From the NCBI GenBank assembly GCA_033875255.1, contig JAWZSN010000007.1:1-64000 (forward strand): a DNA stretch of 64,000 nucleotides. Direction: 5' to 3'. The notes under the pieces are model-generated. The model saw only the letters and a list, made by a program, of their open reading frames with translations. It was not told where the DNA came from and ran no database searches. A program made the translations under genes and the position numbers. Shown here piece by piece: positions 35,714 through 43,451 of the stretch. Numbering within the stretch: the stretch's first letter is position 1; each line of letters opens with the position of its first letter. This DNA comes from Marinimicrococcus sp033875255. Lineage in GTDB: Bacteria; Pseudomonadota; Alphaproteobacteria; Geminicoccales; Geminicoccaceae.

Positions 35714-36955
35714 TCAGGCCGCGTCGTGGGAAGGAGCGGTCGGGGCGGCTGGCCGCTCCGCTTCCGCCTGTTCCTCCTCCGGCGCGTCGCCTCCGCTCAG
35801 ATGCGAGAACACCGCCTGGGGATCGACGATCCCGGCCAGCCGGCCCTTCTCGTCGAGGACGGCCACCGGCTCGCCCTTGGCGAACAGCGAGAACGCGTCG
35901 TGCAGGGACACGTCCTCCGGCGTCGTCTGCATCTCGTCCGGAACGAGACGCTCGAGATGCGGTCGCCCGCCTTCAGCGAGCGCTCCCTCGCTCAATAGCC
36001 CCTTGAGCTTGCCGCGCGCATCGAGCACCGGCAGCGCCGAGTAGGGCGCCTGGGCGATCTTGCGGCGGGCCGAGGCGAGGTCGTCGCGGCCCAGCACGAT
36101 GGGCTCGACCTGCTCGGCGATCGAGCCCATCGTAACGACCCGCGCCCGGTCAACGTCCTGCACGAAGGCGCGGACATAATCGTCGGCAGGGTCGGTGACG
36201 ATGGCCTGCGGCGGCCCCACCTGGACGAAGCCGCCATCGCGCATCACCGCGATCTGGTCGCCCAGCTTGAGCGCCTCGTGCAGATCGTGAGTGATGAAGA
36301 CGATGGTGGTCTTGAAGTCGCGCTGCAGGCCGATCAGCTCGTCCTGCATCTCGCGGCGGATCAGCGGATCGAGGGCGCTGAACGGCTCGTCCATGAGCAG
36401 GATCTGCGGCTCGGCCGCCAGTGAGCGGGCGATGCCGACGCGCTGCTGCATGCCGCCGGAGAGCTGGCTGGGCAGGCTATCGGCCCAAGCACCCAGGCCC
36501 ACCGCCTCGAGGGCGCGCATGGCCTTGTCGTTGCGGTCCTTCTTGCTCAGGCCGCGGAGCTTGAGCGCGAAGGCCGCGTTCTCGAGCACCGTGCGGTGCG
36601 GCAGCAGCGCGAAATGTTGGAACACCATCGCCATCTTCGAGCGGCGTATCTCGCGCAGCTCGCTCGGCCCGGCCGCGGTGACGTCCGCGCCGTCGATGAT
36701 AATCTGGCCGCTGGTGGGCTCGATCAGCCGGTTGAGGCAGCGGATCAGGGTCGACTTCCCCGATCCCGACAGCCCCATCACGACGAAGATCTGCTGCTCC
36801 TGCACGGAAAAGGAGATGTCGTTGACCGCGACGACGCCCTGCGTCTCGCGAAAAACCTCGTCCTTTTCCTTGCCGGCGCCGGCAAGCTCGGCCGCCTTAT
36901 CGGCGTCCGGCCCGAAGATCTTGTAGAGGTTTTTGACGACGATCTTGTCTTGCAT
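35714..36955 (-). CDS. proV: ProV-type ABC transporter ATPase with CBS domains
   Basis: A 413-residue ATPase. Walker A is GLSGSGKST near residue 60, the Q-loop is VFQHFALLPHRTV, the signature LSGGMQQRVGIARSLA and Walker B LLMDEPFSALD, followed by the switch His (FITHD). The C-terminal 130 residues hold a tandem CBS pair (YSALPVLDARGKLKGLLS and PVAVLDEKGRLAGIV), which in OpuA-type transporters senses ionic strength or nucleotides. It is the first gene of the minus-strand proVW-proX1-7 unit; a TATAAC box about 25 bases upstream could be its -10. Confidence 0.95.
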   Translation of the reverse strand: MQDKIVVKNLYKIFGPDADKAAELAGAGKEKDEVFRETQGVVAVNDISFSVQEQQIFVVMGLSGSGKSTLIRCLNRLIEPTSGQIIIDGADVTAAGPSELREIRRSKMAMVFQHFALLPHRTVLENAAFALKLRGLSKKDRNDKAMRALEAVGLGAWADSLPSQLSGGMQQRVGIARSLAAEPQILLMDEPFSALDPLIRREMQDELIGLQRDFKTTIVFITHDLHEALKLGDQIAVMRDGGFVQVGPPQAIVTDPADDYVRAFVQDVDRARVVTMGSIAEQVEPIVLGRDDLASARRKIAQAPYSALPVLDARGKLKGLLSEGALAEGGRPHLERLVPDEMQTTPEDVSLHDAFSLFAKGEPVAVLDEKGRLAGIVDPQAVFSHLSGGDAPEEEQAEAERPAAPTAPSHDAA

Positions 36956-36972
36956 ACCGCCCTATTTCGTCG

Positions 36973-37000
36973 GTTATACCGCGCAAACCAAGCGGACGAA
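36973..37000 (-). promoter_or_regulatory. Possible proV promoter
   Basis: On the minus strand TTCGTC and TATAAC lie 16 bases apart just upstream of the proV ATG. The -10 is good but the -35 is weak, so this is a tentative call; osmotic-stress control of such transporters often uses non-consensus promoters. Confidence 0.3.
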
Positions 37001-37149
37001 TGTCTCCGGACCGAGGGCTCTCGCTGCAGAGCAGATAAGCCTCAGATCGCATTAGACACACTCGACGCCTGCGAAGCCTATGGCGGCTCACAGCACTCAT
37101 TTTCTGTTGTCGGTCTGCCAGCGTGAAACTGACGGATCCGACGAAGATG

Positions 37150-37980
37150 TCAAGGATTCATGTTCCAGCCATGCAACAATGCTTGTTCATGACCGTCCCG
37201 ATCCTCCAGCAACCGCCCCAGCCAGGCGAGGCATTCGGCAGGAGTCCCACGGGGGCCGGAAGGCGGCGTCGGTCGGCGGATCATTACCACCGGACGGGCC
37301 AAAAGCCGGGCCGCCAGGAGCTTGCCGAAACCCTCTCCACCGCCGGTTTCCCGTAACAACAGCGCATCAATCCCGAGGGTTCCCAGGAAGGCCGCCTCGA
37401 CGGCCGCGTCGCAGGATGGCTGCCCCCATAGCCACAGCACATTGCCGGGCAATGGCGGGGGCCTGTCCGGGGTGCGGATCACAAAGCGAACGGGCGCCGC
37501 TCCCGCGAGGCACGCAAGATCGCGCCGTCCAACCGCGGCAAGCACCCGGCGCGCGCTCGACGGCAGCAGCCGCACTCCCTCCTCCACGCTGTCGACCTCG
37601 AGCGGCGGCGCGCCCGCCAGAGGCGGCCATGGCGCGCGCTCGACCTTGAAGCGCGGCACGCCGGCCAGCCGGCAGGCCGCGGCGGCGCCGGCCGCGAGGC
37701 GCATCGCGAAGGGGTGCGTGGCGTCGACCAGGGCGGCGATGCGATGCAGGGCCAGATAGCGGGCAAGCCGCTGCGTCCCGCCTTCATCGCCCACCAGAAG
37801 GGTGCCGGGCGGCGGTGCCGGGGCAGGCTCAGGGGACGGAAGCGAGCCCACCGGCTGCGCCAGCCGCCGTGCGCGAAGGCCGGCCGTCACGGTGGCCGCC
37901 TCGGGCGTGCCGCCGAGAACCAGAACCCGCGGCGGCACGGATGCGCGCCCGGCCCGGCTGTCATATGCTGTCTCACGCAT
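37150..37980 (-). CDS. cobK: CobK/CbiJ-family precorrin-6A reductase, diverged
   Basis: A 276-residue protein with the CobK layout: VLVLGGTPEAATVTAGL at the start, the family hallmark VDATHPFA, and KLLAARLLARPVVMIRRP at the end. CobK uses NADPH to reduce precorrin-6A in cobalamin synthesis. Several family motifs are changed here: the AGR motif after the first strand is missing, the GGFGG loop is VGDEGG, the Asn after DATHPFA is Gly, and the K-x-SGG near the end is RETGG. The gene is divergent to the CobB-like gene, with only 33 bases between them. Function in cobalamin synthesis is plausible but less sure than for a standard CobK. Confidence 0.75.
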   Translation of the reverse strand: MRETAYDSRAGRASVPPRVLVLGGTPEAATVTAGLRARRLAQPVGSLPSPEPAPAPPPGTLLVGDEGGTQRLARYLALHRIAALVDATHPFAMRLAAGAAAACRLAGVPRFKVERAPWPPLAGAPPLEVDSVEEGVRLLPSSARRVLAAVGRRDLACLAGAAPVRFVIRTPDRPPPLPGNVLWLWGQPSCDAAVEAAFLGTLGIDALLLRETGGGEGFGKLLAARLLARPVVMIRRPTPPSGPRGTPAECLAWLGRLLEDRDGHEQALLHGWNMNP

Positions 37981-38013
37981 GACCTCCTCCTAGCATGGAC
38001 ACCGCCAGGGCGC

Positions 38014-39348
38014 ATGGCAGCACCAGCCCTTCTCGTCGCCGCACCGGCCGCCGGCGCCGGCAAGACCCTCCTCACCCTCGGCCTGGCGCGGGCCCTGCGC
38101 CGCCGCGGCCTGGCGGTGGCCTGCTTCAAGGTCGGGCCGGACCGCTCGGGGAGTGCGCTCCTGGCGCGCGCCTGCGGCCAGCCCTGCCCCACGCTCGACA
38201 GCTGGGCGATGCGGCTGGAAACGCTGGTGGCGCTTCTCGACGAGCTCGGCCACGACCCTGACATCGTGCTGGGCGACGGTGCCGGCGGGCTGTTCGACGG
38301 GGCTCCCGGCGGCGCCGGCTCGACCGCCGACCTGGCGTCACTGTTCGACCTGCCGGTGCTGCTGGCCGTCGACTGCCGGGGCCTCGGCGCCTCGATCGCG
38401 GCGCTGGTCGAGGGCTATGGACGGTTTCGCGAGGATGCCCAGGTGGCGATGCTCGCCTTCAACCGCGTGGCCGGCGCCGATCATGCGCGCTGCCTCGTCG
38501 AAGCCTGCGAGGAGCGGTTCTCGACCCCGGTGCTGGGCTGGCTGCGCGAGGAGTCCGGACTGGGCCCGGCGGCCTGGCCCGCCGCGACCGCCGAGGCGAC
38601 AGAGCTGCTGATCGAGCGGGCGGCGGCGCTGGTGGCGAGCCATCTCGACATCGACCGCCTGCTGCGTCTTGCCCGGCCGCCCAGCATTTCGGGCCTGGGG
38701 GCTCCGGCCTGCCCGCTACCGCCGCTGGGCGCGCGCATCGCCGTGGCCCGCGACGCCGCCTTCACCCTCACTTGCGCCAGCGTGCTGGGCGGCTGGCGGC
38801 GCCAGGGGGCGGTGCTTTCGTTCTTCTCGCCACTCGCCGACGAGGCGCCGGAGGCTACCGCCGACGCCGTCTATCTTCCGTCCGGCGACCTCGAGAAGAA
38901 TGCCGGGCGCCTCGCCGCGGCAGGCCGCTGGCGGGCCGGCATGGCGGCCGCCGCAGCGCGCGGCGCGTTCGTCTATGGCGAGGGTGCCGGCTATGCGGCA
39001 CTGGGCCAAAGCGTGGCCGGCATGAACGGCGAGACCCATGCCATGGCCGGGCTGCTGCCTCTCGCGACGAGCCTGCGCAAGCCGCGCCGCGAGGGCGGCT
39101 ACCGGACCGCCACCATGCTCGACAGCTCGCCGCTCGGGCCGCCCGGGACGGTGCTGCGCGCCTGGGAAGCGGCTCATGCCGCCGTCACCCGTGGCACCTG
39201 CCGGCCGCTCCTCGTGGCACGCGACGGGCGCGGCCGGCTGCTCGGCGAGGCGGGCTGCCGGGAAGGAAGCGTAGCAGGCTCCTTCCTGCAGCTCGTCGAC
39301 CTCTATTCCAGCCCCGTGGCGCAGGCGGGACCTGCGCCCGGATCCTGA
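38014..39348 (+). CDS. CobB/CbiA-family protein lacking the usual catalytic residues
   Basis: A 444-residue protein with the two-domain layout of cobyrinate a,c-diamide synthase: an N-terminal ATPase half (VAAPAAGAGKTLLTLGLARA, FKVGPD, GAPGGAGSTADLA) and a C-terminal class I glutaminase-like half. The residues expected for chemistry are altered. GPDYIDP-x-x-H reads GPDRSGSALL, and E in VEG-x-MGL-x-DG reads D in GDGAGGLFDG. The nucleophile motif YAECGGL reads YGEGAGY, so the Cys is gone, and the C-terminal S-Y/F-x-H-x-H reads SFLQLVDL, so the His is gone too. It is therefore not a normal glutamine-using diamide synthase. Start at the ATG at 38014 by homology. Confidence 0.75.
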   Translation: MAAPALLVAAPAAGAGKTLLTLGLARALRRRGLAVACFKVGPDRSGSALLARACGQPCPTLDSWAMRLETLVALLDELGHDPDIVLGDGAGGLFDGAPGGAGSTADLASLFDLPVLLAVDCRGLGASIAALVEGYGRFREDAQVAMLAFNRVAGADHARCLVEACEERFSTPVLGWLREESGLGPAAWPAATAEATELLIERAAALVASHLDIDRLLRLARPPSISGLGAPACPLPPLGARIAVARDAAFTLTCASVLGGWRRQGAVLSFFSPLADEAPEATADAVYLPSGDLEKNAGRLAAAGRWRAGMAAAAARGAFVYGEGAGYAALGQSVAGMNGETHAMAGLLPLATSLRKPRREGGYRTATMLDSSPLGPPGTVLRAWEAAHAAVTRGTCRPLLVARDGRGRLLGEAGCREGSVAGSFLQLVDLYSSPVAQAGPAPGS

Positions 39349-39420
39349 GGGCAGCGCTGGCAATCGGCCACGGTTGCGCGTAAGTGCGTAGGCGCAGCAG
39401 GCCCTCGGGAGACAGTGTCG

Positions 39421-40503
39421 ATGCAGCGCCGCAATTTCATCACCACGGCCGCGGCAGGTGCAGCCACCGCCGGCATGGCCGCGCCCGCCGCAGCGCAGGC
39501 AAAATTCCGCTGGAACATGGTTATGCCGTGGCCGCGCAGCACGCCGGGCGTGGGTGTCAACGCCGAGCGCTTCGCCCAGCGGGTGACCGCCATGTCGGGC
39601 GGCCGAATCGAGATCAAGCTCTATGGTGCCGGCGAGCTGGTGCCGCCTTTCGGCGTGTTCGACGCGGTTCACACCGGTACCGCGCAGATTGCCCACGGCA
39701 CGCCCTACTACTGGGCCTCCAAGTCGCCCTCGCTGCACTGGTTCACCGGCGTGCCGTTCGGCCTGACGGCGACCGAGCTGGCAGCCTGGATCTATTACGG
39801 CGACGGCAACAAGCTCTGGCAGGAGGCCTACGCGCCTTTCAACGTCACGGCCTTCTATGCCGGCTCCTCCGGCGTCCAGGCCGGCGGCTGGTTTCGCAAG
39901 GAGATCAACTCGGTCGACGATCTCCAGGGCCTCAAGATCCGCATCGCCGGGCTGGGTGCAGACGTCATGCGCCGGCTCGGCGCCACCACCGTCACCACGC
40001 CGCCCGGCGAGATCCTGCAGAACCTCCTGAGCGGCGCCATCGACGCCGCCGAGTGGATCGGGCCCTGGAACGACCGCGCTTTCGGGCTGCAGACGGTCGC
40101 CAAGTACTACTACGTGCCGGCCTTCCACGAGCCGGGCCCGGGCCTCGAGATTCTCGTCAACAAGGACGAGTGGAACAAGCTGCCGGCCGATCTGCAGGAG
40201 GTCATCAGGACCGCCGCGTCGGCCACCGCCAACGAGACGCTGGCCGATTTCCTCTACCACAATATCGAGAGCTTCGGCCCGCTGCTCTCCGACGGGATCG
40301 AGCTGCGCGCCTTCCCCGAGGACGTGGTGCGGGCCATGGCCAGGGAGTCCTTCGCGGTCTTCGAGGAGATGGCGGCCCAGGACCCGCTGACCCGCAAGGT
40401 GCACGACAGCTTCATGGCCTTCTTGAAGAAGGCCGTGGTCTATAACGAGCGCTTCGACAGCCGTCTCCAGGCCATGCGCAAGCTGGCGCTGACCCAGGGC
40501 TGA
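39421..40503 (+). CDS. TRAP transporter solute-binding protein, DctP/TakP-like, Tat-exported
   Basis: About 360 residues with a Tat signal (QRRNFITTAAAGAATAGMAAPAAAQA). The mature part is a DctP-type fold: ERFAQRVTAMSGGRIEIKLYGAGELVPPFGVFDAV, WFRKEINSVDDLQGLKIRIAGLG with the conserved Arg that binds the ligand carboxylate, and GAIDAAEWIGPWND. It resembles TakP, which binds 2-oxo acids, but the ligand is uncertain. No DctQ or DctM permease gene lies nearby, so this is an orphan binding protein sitting between two cob-type genes. A GTG at 39415 is an alternative start. Confidence 0.88.
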   Translation: MQRRNFITTAAAGAATAGMAAPAAAQAKFRWNMVMPWPRSTPGVGVNAERFAQRVTAMSGGRIEIKLYGAGELVPPFGVFDAVHTGTAQIAHGTPYYWASKSPSLHWFTGVPFGLTATELAAWIYYGDGNKLWQEAYAPFNVTAFYAGSSGVQAGGWFRKEINSVDDLQGLKIRIAGLGADVMRRLGATTVTTPPGEILQNLLSGAIDAAEWIGPWNDRAFGLQTVAKYYYVPAFHEPGPGLEILVNKDEWNKLPADLQEVIRTAASATANETLADFLYHNIESFGPLLSDGIELRAFPEDVVRAMARESFAVFEEMAAQDPLTRKVHDSFMAFLKKAVVYNERFDSRLQAMRKLALTQG

Positions 40504-40554
40504 GCCGCCCCGGCGCCCGCCCCGCGGGCGCCGGCAGCGCCGCGGAAAGGCCTG

Positions 40555-41235
40555 ATGCTGCGCGAGATCGCCATCGCCTGCGTCTTCCTCACCCGCCTGC
40601 CGGTGCAGCCGTCGGGACGGCTGGAGGCGCGCGATCTCGCGGCCTGCGTCCATCTCTTTCCCCTGGTGGGGGCGCTGGTGGGCGCTGCCGGCGGCGTCGC
40701 CTTCGCCGCCGCCTCGCTCGCCGGCCTACCCTCGCTGGCCTCGGCGATCCTCGCCATGGCGGCCATGGCCCTGCTCACCGGCGCGCTCCACGAGGATGGT
40801 CTCGCCGCCAGCGCCGATGCCCTCGCCGCGCCACGCCAGCGGGCCGGCGGGGCCGGCACCGTGGCGATCGTGCTGGTGCTCATGGCCCGGCTGATCGCGC
40901 TCTCCTCGTTCTGGGAGCCGCTGCCGCTGGCCCTGCTGCTGATTGCCGGCGCCGCGTTCTCCCGGGCGCTCATGCCGTTCATGCTGCCGGGCGGCGAGCC
41001 GGCGGCGGTCCGCCCGACGAACGGCCGGCTGGGCCTGGCCCTTGCCGGGGGCGCCCTCTTCCCGCTGGTGCTGCTGCCCACCGGCCCCGCGCTGGGCGCC
41101 ATGGCGGCCGCCTCGCTCACGGCACTGGCGGCGGGCCCGGCGCTGCGCCGCCGGGTGGGCGGCGGCGACGCGATGGGCGCCGTCCAGCAGCTCGCCGAGG
41201 CGGCCTTCCTCCTCGTGCTGGTGGCGCACCGCTAG
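40555..41235 (+). CDS. cobS: CobS-family (adenosylcobinamide-GDP ribazoletransferase) protein, diverged
   Basis: A 226-residue membrane protein of CobS type (VFLTRLPV near the start, HLFPLVGALVGAAGG and LLTGALHEDGLA). CobS joins alpha-ribazole and adenosylcobinamide-GDP. Compared with E. coli CobS the motif HLDGLADTCDG reads HEDGLAASADA, so one of the Asp residues is lost; the segment R-x-x-x-MRDS-x-x-G is missing; and the GG-x-TGD-x-x-GA loop near the end is GGGDAMGA. The protein is also about 20 residues shorter. It may be a degenerate or altered CobS, and fits with the changed CobK and CobB genes nearby. Confidence 0.7.
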   Translation: MLREIAIACVFLTRLPVQPSGRLEARDLAACVHLFPLVGALVGAAGGVAFAAASLAGLPSLASAILAMAAMALLTGALHEDGLAASADALAAPRQRAGGAGTVAIVLVLMARLIALSSFWEPLPLALLLIAGAAFSRALMPFMLPGGEPAAVRPTNGRLGLALAGGALFPLVLLPTGPALGAMAAASLTALAAGPALRRRVGGGDAMGAVQQLAEAAFLLVLVAHR

Positions 41236-41338
41236 GCTTCTGCCGCATGGGACCCCCTCACCCGCGCCGGTGCTCCCGCCGCACGCGGCCCGCTAGCTTC
41301 CGCTGCGATCCAGAACGAGACCGGGCGAAGGGTAGGGC

Positions 41339-42523
41339 GTGCAAAAGGGAGGCTACCAGGACGGCGAGCTGCGCGCGGCGCTGGGCGGGCTGTGCGCCCT
41401 GCTCACCGGGCTCGGCCTCGCCCGCTTCGCCTACACGCCGCTGCTGCCGGCACTGATCGAGGCCGGCTGGCTGGACGCCCCCGCCGCAGCCTATCTGGGC
41501 GCCACGAACTTCGCCGGCTACCTCGCAGGCGCGCTTGCAGCGAGGCGTCTCGGCGTTCTCCTGCCGACCCCCCTTCTCCTGCGCGCCACCATGCTGGCCA
41601 CTACGGCGAGCCTACTCGCCTGCGCCCTGCCGCTGGGCTTTTGGTGGATGGTGCCGTGGCGCACCCTCGCCGGCTTCACCGGGGCGGTGCTCACCGTGGT
41701 GGCGGCACCGGCGGCGCTGGCCCGGGTCGCCGGCGAGCGCCGCGCCCGGGCGGCCGGCATCGTCTTCACCGGCGCAGGCATCGGCATGGTGGGCTCGGGC
41801 ACGCTGGTGCCGGTGCTGGTGGCCCAGGGCGGCGTGACCCTGAGCTGGCTTGGGATCGGCGCCGCGGCGGGCCTGCTCACCCTGCTCTCATGGCGGAACT
41901 GGTCGCCCTCGCCGCTGCGCGGCACGGCGCCCGCCGCCACCACCCGGATCCCCGATCCGCCGACGCTGCGGGCGATCGGCATCTACGCCCTGGCGGCGCT
42001 GGGCCTCGTGCCGCACATGGTCTTTCTCGTGGACTATGCCGCGCGCGGGCTGGACCAGGGGCTGGCGGCGGGCTCGGCCTACTGGGTGCTCTTCGGCGCG
42101 GGTGCCGCCATGGGCCCGTTCCTCGCCGGCCGGCTCGCCGACAGGGTCGGCTTCGCCCGGGCGCTGCAGGCCGGCGTGGCGCTCCAGGTGGTGGCCGCCA
42201 TCCTGCCGGTCCTGGCACCCGGCACCCTCACCCTGGTGGTCTCCAGCCTCGCCATGGGGATCATGACGCCGGGCTCCGGTGCCCTGGTGCTGGGGCGCAT
42301 GGGCGAGCTGCGCGGCCCCGAGGGCCAGGCGGCGGGCTGGGGTGTCGCCACCACCTCCTTCGCGGTGTTCCAGGCGGCCGGCGCCTACGCGATGAGCTGG
42401 CTCTACGCCGCCACCGACTCCTACGCCCCGCTGTTCCTGGCCGCGACCGCAGCACTCGTGCTGGGGCTCGCCCTGAGCCTCGTCGACGGCCCGCGCCGCC
42501 GGGAGGTCAGCCGGCCCTCGTGA
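41339..42523 (+). CDS. YbfB/YjiJ-family MFS transporter
   Basis: A 394-residue transporter with 12 predicted helices, starting at a GTG after GAAGGGTAG. The N-terminus TGLGLARFAYTPLLPALIEAGW and the adjoining NFAGYLAGALAARRL are the YbfB/YjiJ signature. Substrates of this family are mostly unknown. The 3' end overlaps the stop end of the convergent ATP-grasp gene by 17 bases. If the RiPP call for that pair is right, this exporter-type protein could be a candidate for moving its product, but the genes are on opposite strands, so that is only a guess. Confidence 0.88.
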   Translation: MQKGGYQDGELRAALGGLCALLTGLGLARFAYTPLLPALIEAGWLDAPAAAYLGATNFAGYLAGALAARRLGVLLPTPLLLRATMLATTASLLACALPLGFWWMVPWRTLAGFTGAVLTVVAAPAALARVAGERRARAAGIVFTGAGIGMVGSGTLVPVLVAQGGVTLSWLGIGAAAGLLTLLSWRNWSPSPLRGTAPAATTRIPDPPTLRAIGIYALAALGLVPHMVFLVDYAARGLDQGLAAGSAYWVLFGAGAAMGPFLAGRLADRVGFARALQAGVALQVVAAILPVLAPGTLTLVVSSLAMGIMTPGSGALVLGRMGELRGPEGQAAGWGVATTSFAVFQAAGAYAMSWLYAATDSYAPLFLAATAALVLGLALSLVDGPRRREVSRPS

Positions 42524-43448
42524 GGAAGACCGCCATCCGCTCGGCAAGCGGCAGGCCCGTAAGGCCCTCGACGAACGCGAACTGGCCTTGCGGGTTGATC
42601 TCGAGAAAGACCGGCTGGCCGTCATCGCGCAGCTTGAGGTCGAGAATGCCCATGGCGAGGCCGAGACCGCGCACCAGCCCCGCAAGCCGCGCCGCGAGGT
42701 CCGCCGCGAGCCGCACCGGCTCCATGGGAACGTCGAGATCGGGGCGCCAGTCGAGATGGGGCGAGGCGATCCGCACCGCGATCACCTCCTCGCCGAAGAC
42801 GTGCACCCGCAGATGGCGGCTGCCCTCGACCACCTCCTGATAGATAGCCGGACAGGCCTCGAGCGCGGCGTCGGACGCCAGATCGGCGGCGCCGACGAGC
42901 CGGGCCGGGATCGAGAACGCCGCCGTGCCCCGCACGGCCTTGACCACCAGCCGGCCGTCCTGGCGGTCGAGAAAGCCGCGTATGCGCGCCGGCTCGGCGC
43001 TCACCAGCGTCTCCGGCACGTCGAGGCCGGCCGCCTGCGCGGCGTCGAGCTGGACCAGCTTGTTGTCGGCGCGGATCTCGGCGGCCGGATCGTTGATCCA
43101 GCGCCCGCGGAAGCGCGAGAGCACCGCACCTGCAAGCGCCGCCCGGCATTCGCCCGGCACCAGGGTCCGCGCCGCCTCATCGACCCCCTCGCCCGGAACC
43201 GGCCCGCCACCGGCCACCCGCCGCCACCAGACGGCATCGAGCCGCGCCGGATCGAGCCCCACCCCGTCGATGTCGCGGATCGCCGCCCCGCCCTCGCCCG
43301 AGCGCCACGAGAGCGATGGGGCGAAGGCCATGCGGTCGGTGGCGACGAGATGACAGCGATGACCGAGACGGCGGACGTGATCGGCGACCAGATGGCCGTG
43401 AATGTCCTCGGCGAGGGTGAAGATCGCCACGGCACCGGTCGCCGTCAT
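42507..43448 (-). CDS. MvdC/MvdD-like ATP-grasp peptide maturase (graspetide-type)
   Basis: A 313-residue protein with an N-terminal Rossmann-like part and a RimK-type ATP-grasp domain. Motifs include NDPAAEIRADNKLVQLDAAQ and GLDVPETLVS (adenine lobe), RLVVKAVRG, AIYQEVVEGSRHLRVHVFGEEVIAVRI and the Mg-binding end FLEINPQGQFAFVEGLTGLP. The NKL-x-QL and N-P-x-GQ patterns are those of the microviridin/graspetide maturases, which form side-chain ester or amide bonds in a precursor peptide. The gene starts 3 bases after the stop of the candidate precursor, so the two are co-translated. This assignment is by motif, not by search. Confidence 0.85.
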   Translation of the reverse strand: MTATGAVAIFTLAEDIHGHLVADHVRRLGHRCHLVATDRMAFAPSLSWRSGEGGAAIRDIDGVGLDPARLDAVWWRRVAGGGPVPGEGVDEAARTLVPGECRAALAGAVLSRFRGRWINDPAAEIRADNKLVQLDAAQAAGLDVPETLVSAEPARIRGFLDRQDGRLVVKAVRGTAAFSIPARLVGAADLASDAALEACPAIYQEVVEGSRHLRVHVFGEEVIAVRIASPHLDWRPDLDVPMEPVRLAADLAARLAGLVRGLGLAMGILDLKLRDDGQPVFLEINPQGQFAFVEGLTGLPLAERMAVFLTRAG

Positions 43449-43451
43449 GGC

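Noticed and set aside
37981..38013. Possible cobalamin riboswitch at the cob-type genes
   Set aside because: Only 33 bases separate the divergent CobK and CobB starts, too short for a B12 riboswitch, and no B12-box-like sequence is seen there or upstream of cobS.
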